DNA of 12,827 nucleotides, from contig CAMLGD010000086.1 of NCBI GenBank assembly GCA_946479405.1, forward strand, positions 1-12,827, written 5' to 3'. The notes under the pieces are model-generated. The model searched no databases. It had not been told where the DNA came from and saw only the letters and a program-made list of their open reading frames with translations. This stretch comes from an uncultured Vogesella sp. (GTDB lineage: Bacteria; Pseudomonadota; Gammaproteobacteria; Burkholderiales; Chromobacteriaceae). The position numbers and the translations under genes were made by a program. Shown one piece after another: positions 1-5,304 of the stretch (its first letter is position 1; every line of letters begins with the position of its first letter).

Positions 1-336
1 CACCACCTGGCCGAAGGATTCGATCACCCGGCCGGCGGCATGGGTGCCTTCATGGCCGTGCAGCAGCACCACGCGGGTGGAGGCCACGTTCAGCGTCAGC
101 CGCAGCAGGGTGGTGGCCAGGATGATGGTGGGGAACACCGAGAAATCCAGCGGCCGCTTCACGTTGACGCTGACCAGGATCACCACGATGGCCAGCACGA
201 TGTTGAAGGTGAACAGCGCGTCCAGCACCGCCGGCGACAGCGGCAGGATCACCATCGCCAGCACCGCCAGCAAGAACAGTGGCGTGGCGAACTTGTGGCG
301 CCGCAGGGCGGCGAGCAGTCGGTGGAAGGCAGTCAT
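1..336 (-). CDS. flhA: FlhA, flagellar export gate protein, N-terminal 112 residues (partial)
   Basis: FlhA is the large inner-membrane subunit of the flagellar type III export gate; it couples proton flow to export and docks substrates and chaperones on its cytoplasmic domain. The reverse strand is open from an ATG at 336 to the window edge and encodes 112 residues. Hydrophobic segments lie at about residues 18-33 and 40-58. Residues 64-86 carry the FHIPEP-family signature (DFSVFPTIILATTLLRLTLN and following), which is diagnostic for FlhA and its injectisome homologues. The ATG lies two bases after the flhB stop, so the gene is translated in the same operon. Roughly 580 residues, including the whole cytoplasmic domain, are outside the window. 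The family call is secure; only flagellar neighbours separate it from a virulence SctV protein. Confidence 0.95.
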   Translation of the reverse strand, partial: MTAFHRLLAALRRHKFATPLFLLAVLAMVILPLSPAVLDALFTFNIVLAIVVILVSVNVKRPLDFSVFPTIILATTLLRLTLNVASTRVVLLHGHEGTHAAGRVIESFGQVV

Positions 337-338
337 GG

Positions 339-1472
339 TCAGCGTGGCTCGGTCAGTTCGTGCGGAAGATGGAAATCGCCGGGCAGCTCCGGCTCGCGGC
401 GGCGGCGGCCATTACGGAACGCCTTCAGTTGCAATACATAGGTGAGCACCTGCGCCACCGCCTGGTACAGCGCGGCGGGGATCTGCTGGTTCACCTGGCT
501 GGTGTGGTAGACGGCGCGCGCCAGCGGCGGCAGCTCCAGCACCTCGACCCGGTGCGCGCTGGCCAGCTCGCGGATCACCAGCGCCATCTCGTCCACCCCC
601 TTGGCGATGACAAACGGCGCCTCGGCGCGCTTGTCGTCGTATTTCAGCGCCACCGCGTAGTGGGTCGGGTTGACGATCACCACGTCGGCCTGGGGCACGG
701 CTTTGCGCAGCCCGCGCATGGCGAACTGGCGTTGCAGCTGGCGGATACGGTTTTTCACTTCGGGGCGGCCCTCGTTACTTTTGTGTTCTTCCTTCACCTC
801 CTGCTTGCTCATGCGCTGGCTGCGCTGGAACAGCAGCCACTGCAGCGGCAGGTCCAGCAGCGCGAACAGCACGAACACCATGCCCAGCGCCAGCGCGCCA
901 TCCAGCATCAGCCCGGCGCCATGCGCGAGGGCCTCGGACAGCGGCAGCGACTGCAGCCGCAGGTAGTCCATGCGGCTGTCCGCCGCCAGATGCCACAGCA
1001 GCAGGCACAGCAGCAGCGCCTTCAGCAGCGAGCTGCCAACCTGCAGCTGCTGCTTGGCGGAAAACATGCGGCCAACGTTGGCCGCAGGGTTGAGCCGCTC
1101 CAGCTTCGGTTGCCAGTGCGACATGCTGAACATCCAGCCGCCGGGAAACAGCGAGCCGGCGATGATGGCCAGCGGAATCACCGCCAGCGGCAACAGCATC
1201 TTGGCCAGCAGCCACAGCACCGCCGGAAACGCCTCGCTCAGCGCATTGTCCAGCGCCCCCTCGCTGCCACCGTGGGTCATGCCCAACGCAAACAGGCGGC
1301 GGAAGTCATCCAGCCAGCCCGGCAACAGCAGCAACAGCAGCTTCAGGCTCAGCACGATGCCGATGGCGGTGGCCACATCGCGCGAGCGCACCACCTGGCC
1401 GGCTTCGCGCGCCTTGCGCAGCTTCTGCTGCGACGGCTTTTCGGTCTTGTCGCCGCTGCTGTGTTCAGCCAT
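339..1472 (-). CDS. flhB: FlhB, flagellar export gate and substrate-specificity switch protein
   Basis: FlhB sits in the inner membrane at the export gate and, with FliK, switches export from rod/hook to filament substrates. The 377-residue product has the family's usual size. The N-terminus has the typical charged stretch (DKTEKPSQQKLRKAREAGQV, residues 8-27). Four hydrophobic segments follow at about residues 35-52, 83-108, 147-163 and 188-214. A basic linker then leads to the cytoplasmic domain with the autocleavage motif N268-P269-T270-H271, which is intact, so self-processing is expected. The start ATG overlaps the end of fliR by 8 bases (ATGGCTGA), implying coupled translation. Its stop is two bases before flhA. 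No anomalies seen. Confidence 0.97.
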   Translation of the reverse strand: MAEHSSGDKTEKPSQQKLRKAREAGQVVRSRDVATAIGIVLSLKLLLLLLPGWLDDFRRLFALGMTHGGSEGALDNALSEAFPAVLWLLAKMLLPLAVIPLAIIAGSLFPGGWMFSMSHWQPKLERLNPAANVGRMFSAKQQLQVGSSLLKALLLCLLLWHLAADSRMDYLRLQSLPLSEALAHGAGLMLDGALALGMVFVLFALLDLPLQWLLFQRSQRMSKQEVKEEHKSNEGRPEVKNRIRQLQRQFAMRGLRKAVPQADVVIVNPTHYAVALKYDDKRAEAPFVIAKGVDEMALVIRELASAHRVEVLELPPLARAVYHTSQVNQQIPAALYQAVAQVLTYVLQLKAFRNGRRRREPELPGDFHLPHELTEPR

Positions 1473-2241
1473 GCGTCGCCTCCAGGCTACGATCCAGCAG
1501 TTCCAGCATGTGCTGGGTGAACTGCAGGTAATGCTCCGGCAGGGTGCGCACCAGCAGCGCCAGCATGAACAGCCCGAACAGCGTCACCACCGAGAAACCC
1601 AGCGAGAACAGGTTCAGCGTCGGCGCCACACGGTTGAGAAAGCCCAGACCCAGTTGCACCACCAGGGTGGAAAAAATGATCGGCAGCGCCAGCAGCAGCG
1701 CGGCGGAAAACACCCAGCCCACCTGGTAGACCAGCAGCTTGAGCACGGTGAAATCCAGCCCGTGCCCCACCGGCCACACCCGAAAGCTGGCGTACACCAC
1801 GTTGACCAGCACCAGGTGGCCGTCGATGGCAAAAAACACCAGGGCGCACAGTACGAACAGCAGGCTGGAGATCACGTCGGACGACGAACCGTTGACCGGG
1901 TCGTTCATCACCGCCATCGACAGCCCCATCTGCGACGACACCAGGTTGCCCAGCAGCAGCGGCAGCGCGATGGTGAGCTGGAACACCAGGCCGAACACGC
2001 TGCCGATGATCACCTGCTCCAGCGCACTGGCGATGCCGTGCAGCGAGAACGGGTCGATGGCCGGTGCCGGCGTGCCCGGCAGCGCCACCACCGCCAGCGT
2101 CAGCGCCAGCAGCAGGCGCGTGCGCACCGGCACCATCACATCGCCCACCATCGGCGACATCGACAGCGCCGCCATGAAGCGGCAGAACGGCCACCACACG
2201 GCCAGCAACAGCTGCGGCAGCTGGTTGAACAGCGTTTCCAT
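1465..2241 (-). CDS. fliR: FliR, flagellar export gate protein
   Basis: FliR is a polytopic subunit of the FliP-FliQ-FliR export-gate core that forms the protein-conducting channel at the centre of the MS-ring. The 258-residue product is of family length and strongly hydrophobic, with segments near residues 10-28, 40-55, 75-100, 120-150, 170-195 and 205-230. The conserved C-terminal block NRVAPTLNLFSLGF is present. The ATG at 2241 follows the fliQ stop by 7 bases, and its stop lies inside the flhB start (8-base overlap). FliQ upstream and FlhB downstream match the standard order in flagellar operons. Confidence 0.96.
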   Translation of the reverse strand: METLFNQLPQLLLAVWWPFCRFMAALSMSPMVGDVMVPVRTRLLLALTLAVVALPGTPAPAIDPFSLHGIASALEQVIIGSVFGLVFQLTIALPLLLGNLVSSQMGLSMAVMNDPVNGSSSDVISSLLFVLCALVFFAIDGHLVLVNVVYASFRVWPVGHGLDFTVLKLLVYQVGWVFSAALLLALPIIFSTLVVQLGLGFLNRVAPTLNLFSLGFSVVTLFGLFMLALLVRTLPEHYLQFTQHMLELLDRSLEATHG

Positions 2242-2248
2242 GCCGCGG

Positions 2249-2521
2249 CTAACCCACCAGCTGCGCGGCGCGGCGGAAAATATCGACGCAGAAATCCATC
2301 AGCGTCTCGGCCAGCCAGTGTCCGCTGACGCAGATCACCAGCAGGGTGACCATCAGCCGCGGCAGAAAGCTCAGCGTCTGTTCGTTGATCTGGGTGGCGG
2401 CCTGGAACAGGCTCACCAGCAGCCCCACCAGCATGCCCGGCACCACCAGCACCGCCACCAGCAGCATCACCACCTGCAGCGAGTCGGTCACCAGATCGAC
2501 CGCGAGTTCGGGAGTCAGCAT
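2249..2521 (-). CDS. fliQ: FliQ, flagellar export gate protein
   Basis: FliQ is the small two-helix membrane subunit that packs in several copies around the FliP/FliR gate core. The 90-residue product has the normal family length. It shows two long hydrophobic helices (about residues 13-38 and 52-72) separated by the conserved polar turn QAATQINEQTLSFLPR. It starts with ATG one base after the fliP stop (TGA-G-ATG), so translation is very likely coupled to fliP. Length, hairpin topology and neighbours make the assignment secure. Confidence 0.96.
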   Translation of the reverse strand: MLTPELAVDLVTDSLQVVMLLVAVLVVPGMLVGLLVSLFQAATQINEQTLSFLPRLMVTLLVICVSGHWLAETLMDFCVDIFRRAAQLVG

Positions 2522-2522
2522 C

Positions 2523-3272
2523 TCAATACGCCTGAATGCTGGAGACCAGCGTGTTGACGGTAAGCGTCCAGCCGTCCACCAGTACGAACAGCAGCAGCTT
2601 CAGCGGCAGCGAGATCACCAGCGGCGACAGCATCATCATGCCCATCGCCATCAGCACCGACGACACCACCAGGTCGATCACCAGAAACGGGATGAACAGC
2701 AGGCAGCCGATCTGGAACGCGGTTTTCAGCTCGCTGAGCATGAAGGCGGCCAACTTGACCGGAAAACTGTGCTGCTGCGGCTGGCTGATCTTGCTCTCGC
2801 CGGACAGGCGCGCCACCTGCGCCAGCGCCGTCTTGCCGGTCTGCGCCAGCATGAAGCGCGACAGCGGTGCCTCGGCGATCAGCACCGCCTGCTGGAAGCC
2901 GATCTGTTCCTGGTCGTAGGGCACGAACGCCTTCTGCCACACCTCCAGCCCCACCGGGCGCATCACCAGAATGGTCAGCACCATCGCCACCCCGGTCAGC
3001 ACCCGGTTGGGCAGCCCCTGCTGCAGTCCCAGTGCCTGGCGCAGCAGCGACAGCACGATCACGAAACGGGTGAAGCTGGTCATCATCAACAGCAGCACGG
3101 GCAACAGCCCGAGCAGCGTCATGATGATCAGGATCTGCGTCTTGACGGTGAAATCCACCGGCGCGCCGGCGGCGGTGCCGGACAGCAAGGGCACCGAGGC
3201 CGCCATGGCGGCGCCGGAACACAACAACGCCGTGCCGGCAGGCACGGCGTAACGCCAACTGCGTCGCATCAT
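2523..3272 (-). CDS. fliP: FliP, flagellar export gate protein
   Basis: FliP forms the pentameric core of the flagellar export gate. With the ATG at 3272 the protein has 249 residues, the family's usual size. Residues 1-24 look like a cleavable signal peptide ending in Ala-rich sequence, as FliP typically has. Hydrophobic segments lie at about residues 46-66, 90-106, 187-210 and 213-233. The family signatures MMTSFTRFVIVLSLLRQALG (residues 63-82) and the following LPNRVLTG are clear. The frame stays open far upstream through fliN and fliM, but only this start gives a FliP-sized product with a signal peptide. The start overlaps the fliN stop by 4 bases (ATGA). No fliO lies between fliN and fliP, unlike the classical fliNOPQR order. 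Confidence 0.96.
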   Translation of the reverse strand: MMRRSWRYAVPAGTALLCSGAAMAASVPLLSGTAAGAPVDFTVKTQILIIMTLLGLLPVLLLMMTSFTRFVIVLSLLRQALGLQQGLPNRVLTGVAMVLTILVMRPVGLEVWQKAFVPYDQEQIGFQQAVLIAEAPLSRFMLAQTGKTALAQVARLSGESKISQPQQHSFPVKLAAFMLSELKTAFQIGCLLFIPFLVIDLVVSSVLMAMGMMMLSPLVISLPLKLLLFVLVDGWTLTVNTLVSSIQAY

Positions 3273-3616
3273 GGTTGCAGCGTGTCCAGATCCAGTGCTG
3301 CCAGCTCCACCACTTTCAGCCCGTAGTTGTCGCCGGCCACCACCACCTCGGCCTGACCGACGGTGGTGCCGTTGACCTTGATCAGCAGCGGTTCGCCGGC
3401 CAGCCGGTCCAGCTCCACCACCGAGCCGGGGCCGATGGCCATCAGCTCCAGCAGCGATACCTTGGCGCTGCCCACTTCCAGCGTCAGGGTGACCGGAATC
3501 TTGCGCAGCATCTGCAGGTTGTCGCGGCGCGGCGCAGCGTTGGCCGCGGGTTCCGGGGCGGTGTCGGCCGGGGCGGCCAACATGGCGTCGATATCGAAAG
3601 CGTCGGTAGGCTCCAT
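3269..3616 (-). CDS. fliN: FliN, flagellar motor switch / C-ring protein
   Basis: FliN forms the lower wall of the cytoplasmic C-ring with FliM and recruits the export ATPase complex through FliH. The 115-residue product has an acidic Ala/Pro-rich N-terminal tail (about residues 1-35) followed by a SpoA-type domain (about 36-108) containing LRKIPVTLTLEVGSAKVSL, IGPGSVVELD, GEPLLIKVNG and NYGLKVVEL, all recognisable FliN blocks. The ATG follows a good Shine-Dalgarno (GGAG) lying across the fliM stop, three bases after fliM ends. The end overlaps fliP by four bases. Length is slightly below the 125-140 residues common in enteric FliN, because of a shorter N-terminal tail. Confidence 0.96.
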   Translation of the reverse strand: MEPTDAFDIDAMLAAPADTAPEPAANAAPRRDNLQMLRKIPVTLTLEVGSAKVSLLELMAIGPGSVVELDRLAGEPLLIKVNGTTVGQAEVVVAGDNYGLKVVELAALDLDTLQP

Positions 3617-3619
3617 GCC

Positions 3620-4489
3620 TTACTCCACATCTTGAAAAGAGGTTAGCCACAGCTTGCCGTCGTGTTCGGCCACGGCAGCATCGAAAAGGTGGGCGTCGCC
3701 GACCTGCACCCGCGCCAGCGGCGGCAGGCGTACCGGCAGGGTGTCGCCCGGACGCAGCGCCAGCAGCTCGCCCAGCGGCAGCTGCAGTTCCAGCAGCTGC
3801 GCGTGCAGCCGCAGCTGCAGCTGCCGACCCAGCGGCAAGGTGGTGGTGTCGCTCGGGGAGGGCAGCGCGCGCGGTGCCACGCTGGCCAGCAGCTGGCCCA
3901 GCCAGCGCTCGTCCAGCGCCAGCCACAGCATGCCGCTGAGCTGACGGCTGTTCTCGTGCAGGGTGATCTGCAGCAGCTGGCTGCCGGCCGCAGGCGGCTG
4001 CAACAGCAGCGGCCCGGCATCGGCGGCCGCGGCCTCCGGCTGGATGCTCTGCTGCAGCAAGGCGGCCAACTCGCGGCCCAGCAGATCCAGCAGCCGTAGT
4101 TCGCTTTCGGTTTCCGGGCCGGCATCGGCGCCCGGCGGCAACTCGCCACTGCCGCCGTAGCGGTAGTCCAGCAGCGTCAGCAGCAGCGAACGTTTCAGCG
4201 CCACGCTGATCTGCCCGCCAGCGGTGCGGTAGCTGCACCACTGCATGCCCGGCGGTGTCTGTGCCAGCTGCAGGCGCACGCCGCCGACGCTGAAGGCGCA
4301 GCCATAACGGCGGTTGAAGCGTTGGGAAAAGTAGCGGCCGAGGGCCTCGCCCAGGCGTGCGGTGAAATCCTGCAACTGGTGAAACGGCCGCCCCAGCGTG
4401 CGCGGGTCGAGTACCGGACAACGGCTGGCGTCGTCGGCGGCGAGCAGCTTGCTTCTGGCCCTGCTCAGGGCTTGCGTACGTTTGGTCAC
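3620..4489 (-). CDS. fliM: FliM, flagellar motor switch protein, short form without the CheY-binding peptide
   Basis: FliM links FliG to FliN in the C-ring and in primary flagella binds phospho-CheY. The 289-residue product is about 40 residues shorter than usual. The middle domain is divergent but recognisable (PFHQLQDFTARLGEALGRYF at about 35-54, YGGSGE at 111-116), and the C-terminal SpoA-like domain spans about 215-285 (LPLGELLALRPGDTLPVRLP). The N-terminus, MTKRTQALSRARSKLL, has nothing like the LSQxEIDALL CheY-binding motif. The start is GTG with a TAA immediately upstream in frame, so no longer uninterrupted start exists, and no strong Shine-Dalgarno is visible. It heads the minus-strand operon. 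CheY-independent rotation is inferred, as proposed for secondary FliM proteins. The alternative, an N-terminus lost by a nonsense change, is discussed in the findings. Confidence 0.9.
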   Translation of the reverse strand: MTKRTQALSRARSKLLAADDASRCPVLDPRTLGRPFHQLQDFTARLGEALGRYFSQRFNRRYGCAFSVGGVRLQLAQTPPGMQWCSYRTAGGQISVALKRSLLLTLLDYRYGGSGELPPGADAGPETESELRLLDLLGRELAALLQQSIQPEAAAADAGPLLLQPPAAGSQLLQITLHENSRQLSGMLWLALDERWLGQLLASVAPRALPSPSDTTTLPLGRQLQLRLHAQLLELQLPLGELLALRPGDTLPVRLPPLARVQVGDAHLFDAAVAEHDGKLWLTSFQDVE

Positions 4490-4579
4490 TTACTGGCTGC
4501 TCATCAAGTCGATTGGGGAATCGGGTGCTGCGCCAGCGCGGGCGCGCACTTTTGCTGCTGTTGTTTTTTTACCCGTCAT
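4490..4579 (-). other. 29-codon ORF directly upstream of and in frame with fliM
   Basis: The reverse strand has an ATG at 4579 followed by 28 codons and a TAA at 4492-4490. The next three bases are the GTG start of fliM in the same frame. The peptide begins MTGKKTTAAKVRARAG and ends SPIDLMSSQ. It resembles no family I know. No clear Shine-Dalgarno precedes the ATG, and its codons are less G+C-rich at third positions than fliM. It could be a translated leader that couples to fliM by termination-reinitiation, a remnant of an ancestral longer FliM N-terminus cut by a stop, or chance. With this segment FliM would be about 319 residues, close to the usual size. Confidence 0.25.
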
Positions 4580-4585
4580 GACCGT

Positions 4586-4612
4586 GTTGCAGGCGGTAAC
4601 CCCACCTGCAAC
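4586..4612. repeat. Inverted repeat GTTGCAGG-N11-CCTGCAAC
   Basis: Perfect 8-base arms at 4586-4593 and 4605-4612 are separated by 11 bases, which contain the smaller palindrome GGTAACC. It lies about 100 bases upstream of the fliM start. On the minus strand it also contains GG-N10-GC spacing with TGCAA at the -12 position, so it could be a weak sigma-54 element, though the -24 half (GGGGTT) is poor. An operator for a dimeric regulator or an RNA stem-loop in the fliM leader are equally possible. Confidence 0.5.
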
Positions 4613-4661
4613 GCGGCTTATTTACTGTTTTTCAATCATTTTTGTCGATGAAGTACCGGCC

Positions 4662-4685
4662 CGGCACGGTGCTTTTTCTGTGCCG
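4662..4685. repeat. Inverted repeat / potential hairpin CGGCAC...GTGCCG
   Basis: Arms CGGCAC (4662-4667) and GTGCCG (4680-4685) are perfect complements. With a G-T pair and a further G-C pair the stem reaches 8 pairs around an 8-base T-rich loop. No T-run follows on the plus strand, so it is not a classical terminator. The right arm overlaps the candidate minus-strand sigma-54 element. Confidence 0.4.
4670..4685 (-). promoter_or_regulatory. Candidate sigma-54 promoter (-24/-12) for the fliM operon
   Basis: The minus strand reads CGGCACAGAAAAAGCA. Compared with the sigma-54 consensus TGGCACG-N4-TTGCA it keeps GGCAC at -24, exact GG-N10-GC spacing, and GCA at -12; the first T and the TT before GC differ. 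Transcription would start near 4659, giving a leader of about 170 bases before fliM that includes the 4586-4612 inverted repeat and the 29-codon ORF. Early operons of lateral flagella are known to be sigma-54 dependent, which supports the idea, but one motif match in 470 bases is modest evidence. Confidence 0.35.
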
Positions 4686-4711
4686 CTGTGTGCAGTTTGT
4701 CACAGTAAAAA

Positions 4712-4724
4712 ACCTTGCAAAGGT
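4712..4724. repeat. Short dyad ACCTT-GCA-AAGGT
   Basis: Perfect 5-base arms surround a 3-base centre at 4718. It has the same 5-3-5 geometry as the dyad centred at 4751, 33 bases (about three helical turns) away, though the sequences differ. It may be an operator half of a paired regulator site; chance is not excluded in a short window. Confidence 0.25.
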
Positions 4725-4744
4725 AAGGACTTAACCACTTTTTG

Positions 4745-4757
4745 TAACTGTAAGTTA
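4745..4757. repeat. Short dyad TAACT-GTA-AGTTA
   Basis: Perfect 5-base arms surround a 3-base centre at 4751, in the most AT-rich part of the intergenic region. Symmetry continues imperfectly outwards (TTTgTAACT / AGTTAaAG). It is listed as a possible protein-binding dyad only. Confidence 0.25.
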
Positions 4758-4879
4758 AAGAAACGACTCGTCAGTTGATGGATAAATTTTAATATCGGAC
4801 GGTTTATCTGTAAAATGTATCCATTCCGTACTGCTTACGTTTTGAGTTTGTGACGGAGTGTGACGGTGCTGATGGCGGT

Positions 4880-4895
4880 ATTACGTAGACGTAAT
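4880..4895. repeat. 16-base near-continuous palindrome ATTACGT-AG-ACGTAAT
   Basis: Perfect 7-base arms at 4880-4886 and 4889-4895 are separated by only two bases, which suits a DNA-binding homodimer better than an RNA hairpin. It lies 65-80 bases upstream of the fliE start, next to a T-rich tract (4899-4906). The half-site TTACGT also occurs at 4835-4840. It is a plausible operator for the fliE operon. Confidence 0.4.
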
Positions 4896-4908
4896 TCGTT
4901 TTTTTTGT

Positions 4909-4924
4909 TGGAAATTCAGGGGCT
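4909..4924 (+). promoter_or_regulatory. Weak candidate sigma-54 promoter for the fliE operon
   Basis: The plus strand reads TGGAAATTCAGGGGCT: TGG at -24, exact GG-N10-GC spacing and GCT at -12, but the CAC of the -24 box and the TT of the -12 box are missing. A T-rich tract lies just upstream. The start would fall near 4936, leaving a leader of about 25 bases and breaking the 4921-4944 hairpin, so the two interpretations exclude each other. Confidence 0.2.
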
Positions 4925-4944
4925 TCGGCAGTGGTGCCGGAGCC
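4921..4944 (+). repeat. Potential RNA hairpin just upstream of the fliE ribosome binding site
   Basis: GGCTTCGGCA (4921-4930) pairs with TGCCGGAGCC (4935-4944) over ten positions, with one G-U pair, around a GTGG loop. It ends six bases before the fliE Shine-Dalgarno. No T-run follows on either strand, so it is not an intrinsic terminator. If it is transcribed it would stack beside the ribosome binding site and could affect fliE translation or stabilise the 5' end of the operon mRNA. Confidence 0.45.
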
Positions 4945-4949
4945 GTATC

Positions 4950-4955
4950 AGGGGG
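4950..4955 (+). promoter_or_regulatory. Ribosome binding site of fliE
   Basis: AGGGGG lies four bases before the ATG at 4960 and fixes that start; the frame has a stop at 4870-4872 and no other ATG in between. Spacing is slightly short. Confidence 0.7.
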
Positions 4956-4959
4956 TGTC

Positions 4960-5292
4960 ATGTTCGAGCAGTCGATCCAGCTCATTCTTGCCGACCGTGC
5001 GCGTATCCAGAGCGACATGACCGCGCTGGGTGGCGAGGTTATCCAGCCGGCCAGCGGCGCCCAGCCGGGGGGCGCCAGCTTTGGCGACAGCCTGCGCCAG
5101 GCCTTCGTCAATGTGGATGCCAAGGAACACGCCGCCGCCGACCGGCTGGCGGCGGTGGATAGTGGCCGTAGCGATGACCTGGTGGGTGCCATGCTGGCCA
5201 GCCAGCAGGCCAGTCTGTCGTTCTCGATGCTGACCCAGGTGCGCAACAAGGTGGTGGGCGCCGTGGACGAGCTGAGCAAGCTGTCGCTGTAA
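4960..5292 (+). CDS. fliE: FliE, flagellar hook-basal body adaptor protein
   Basis: FliE is the small export substrate that joins the MS-ring (FliF) to the proximal rod and completes the export gate. The 110-residue product is of family size. The N-terminal part (about residues 1-35) is variable. The conserved C-terminal helices follow: SFGDSLRQAFVNVDAKEHAAADRL (about 40-63) and the DDLVGAMLASQQASLSFSMLTQVRNKVVGAVDELSKL block (about 72-108), which carries the family pattern of an alpha-helical rod-type end. It is the first gene of the plus-strand operon and sits 12 bases before fliF, the standard fliEFGHIJ order. Confidence 0.95.
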   Translation: MFEQSIQLILADRARIQSDMTALGGEVIQPASGAQPGGASFGDSLRQAFVNVDAKEHAAADRLAAVDSGRSDDLVGAMLASQQASLSFSMLTQVRNKVVGAVDELSKLSL

Positions 5293-5304
5293 GGTGGGCC
5301 GGAC

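Larger units (their letters stand above)
4490..4959. promoter_or_regulatory. Divergent fliM / fliE intergenic regulatory region
   Basis: This 470-base interval separates the start codons of the two divergent operons and must hold both promoters unless they are read from outside. It contrasts with its surroundings: bases 4741-4800 are only about one-third G+C, while the neighbouring genes are strongly G+C-rich. I see no convincing protein gene in it. In many lateral flagellar loci a sigma-54-dependent activator gene (lafK) lies here; there is none. The region instead contains at least six inverted repeats and candidate -24/-12 elements, listed separately. Confidence 0.75.

Noticed and set aside
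279..2328. Long plus-strand Gln/His-rich frames opposite flhB and fliR
   Set aside because: They are antisense shadows of flhB and fliR; their low-complexity composition follows from the reverse complement of Leu- and Ala-rich codons.
3273..4421. Extending fliP upstream to 4421 to give a 632-residue protein
   Set aside because: The added part is Ala/Arg-rich out-of-frame translation of fliM and fliN. Starting at 3272 gives a signal peptide and the normal FliP length.
4662..4677. Plus-strand CGGCACGGTGCTTTTT as a sigma-54 promoter for fliE
   Set aside because: The -24 half is good but the required GC at -12 is TT, and it lies nearly 300 bases from fliE.
4704..4719. Plus-strand TTGCA as a sigma-54 -12 element
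   Set aside because: The -12 half is perfect, but the base positions for the -24 GG read GT and the rest of that box does not match.
4398..4778. Plus-strand frame of 126 codons across the fliM start and the intergenic region
   Set aside because: The first third is antisense to fliM and the rest is AT-rich, with no ribosome binding site or recognisable domain.
4781..4808. Inverted repeat GATAAA-N16-TTTATC
   Set aside because: Short AT-rich arms with a long spacer in an AT-rich stretch are easily produced by chance.
4860..5162. GTG-started plus-strand frame of 100 codons overlapping the fliE start
   Set aside because: It overlaps fliE in another frame, is Arg/Gly-rich after the first 30 codons, and has no family resemblance.
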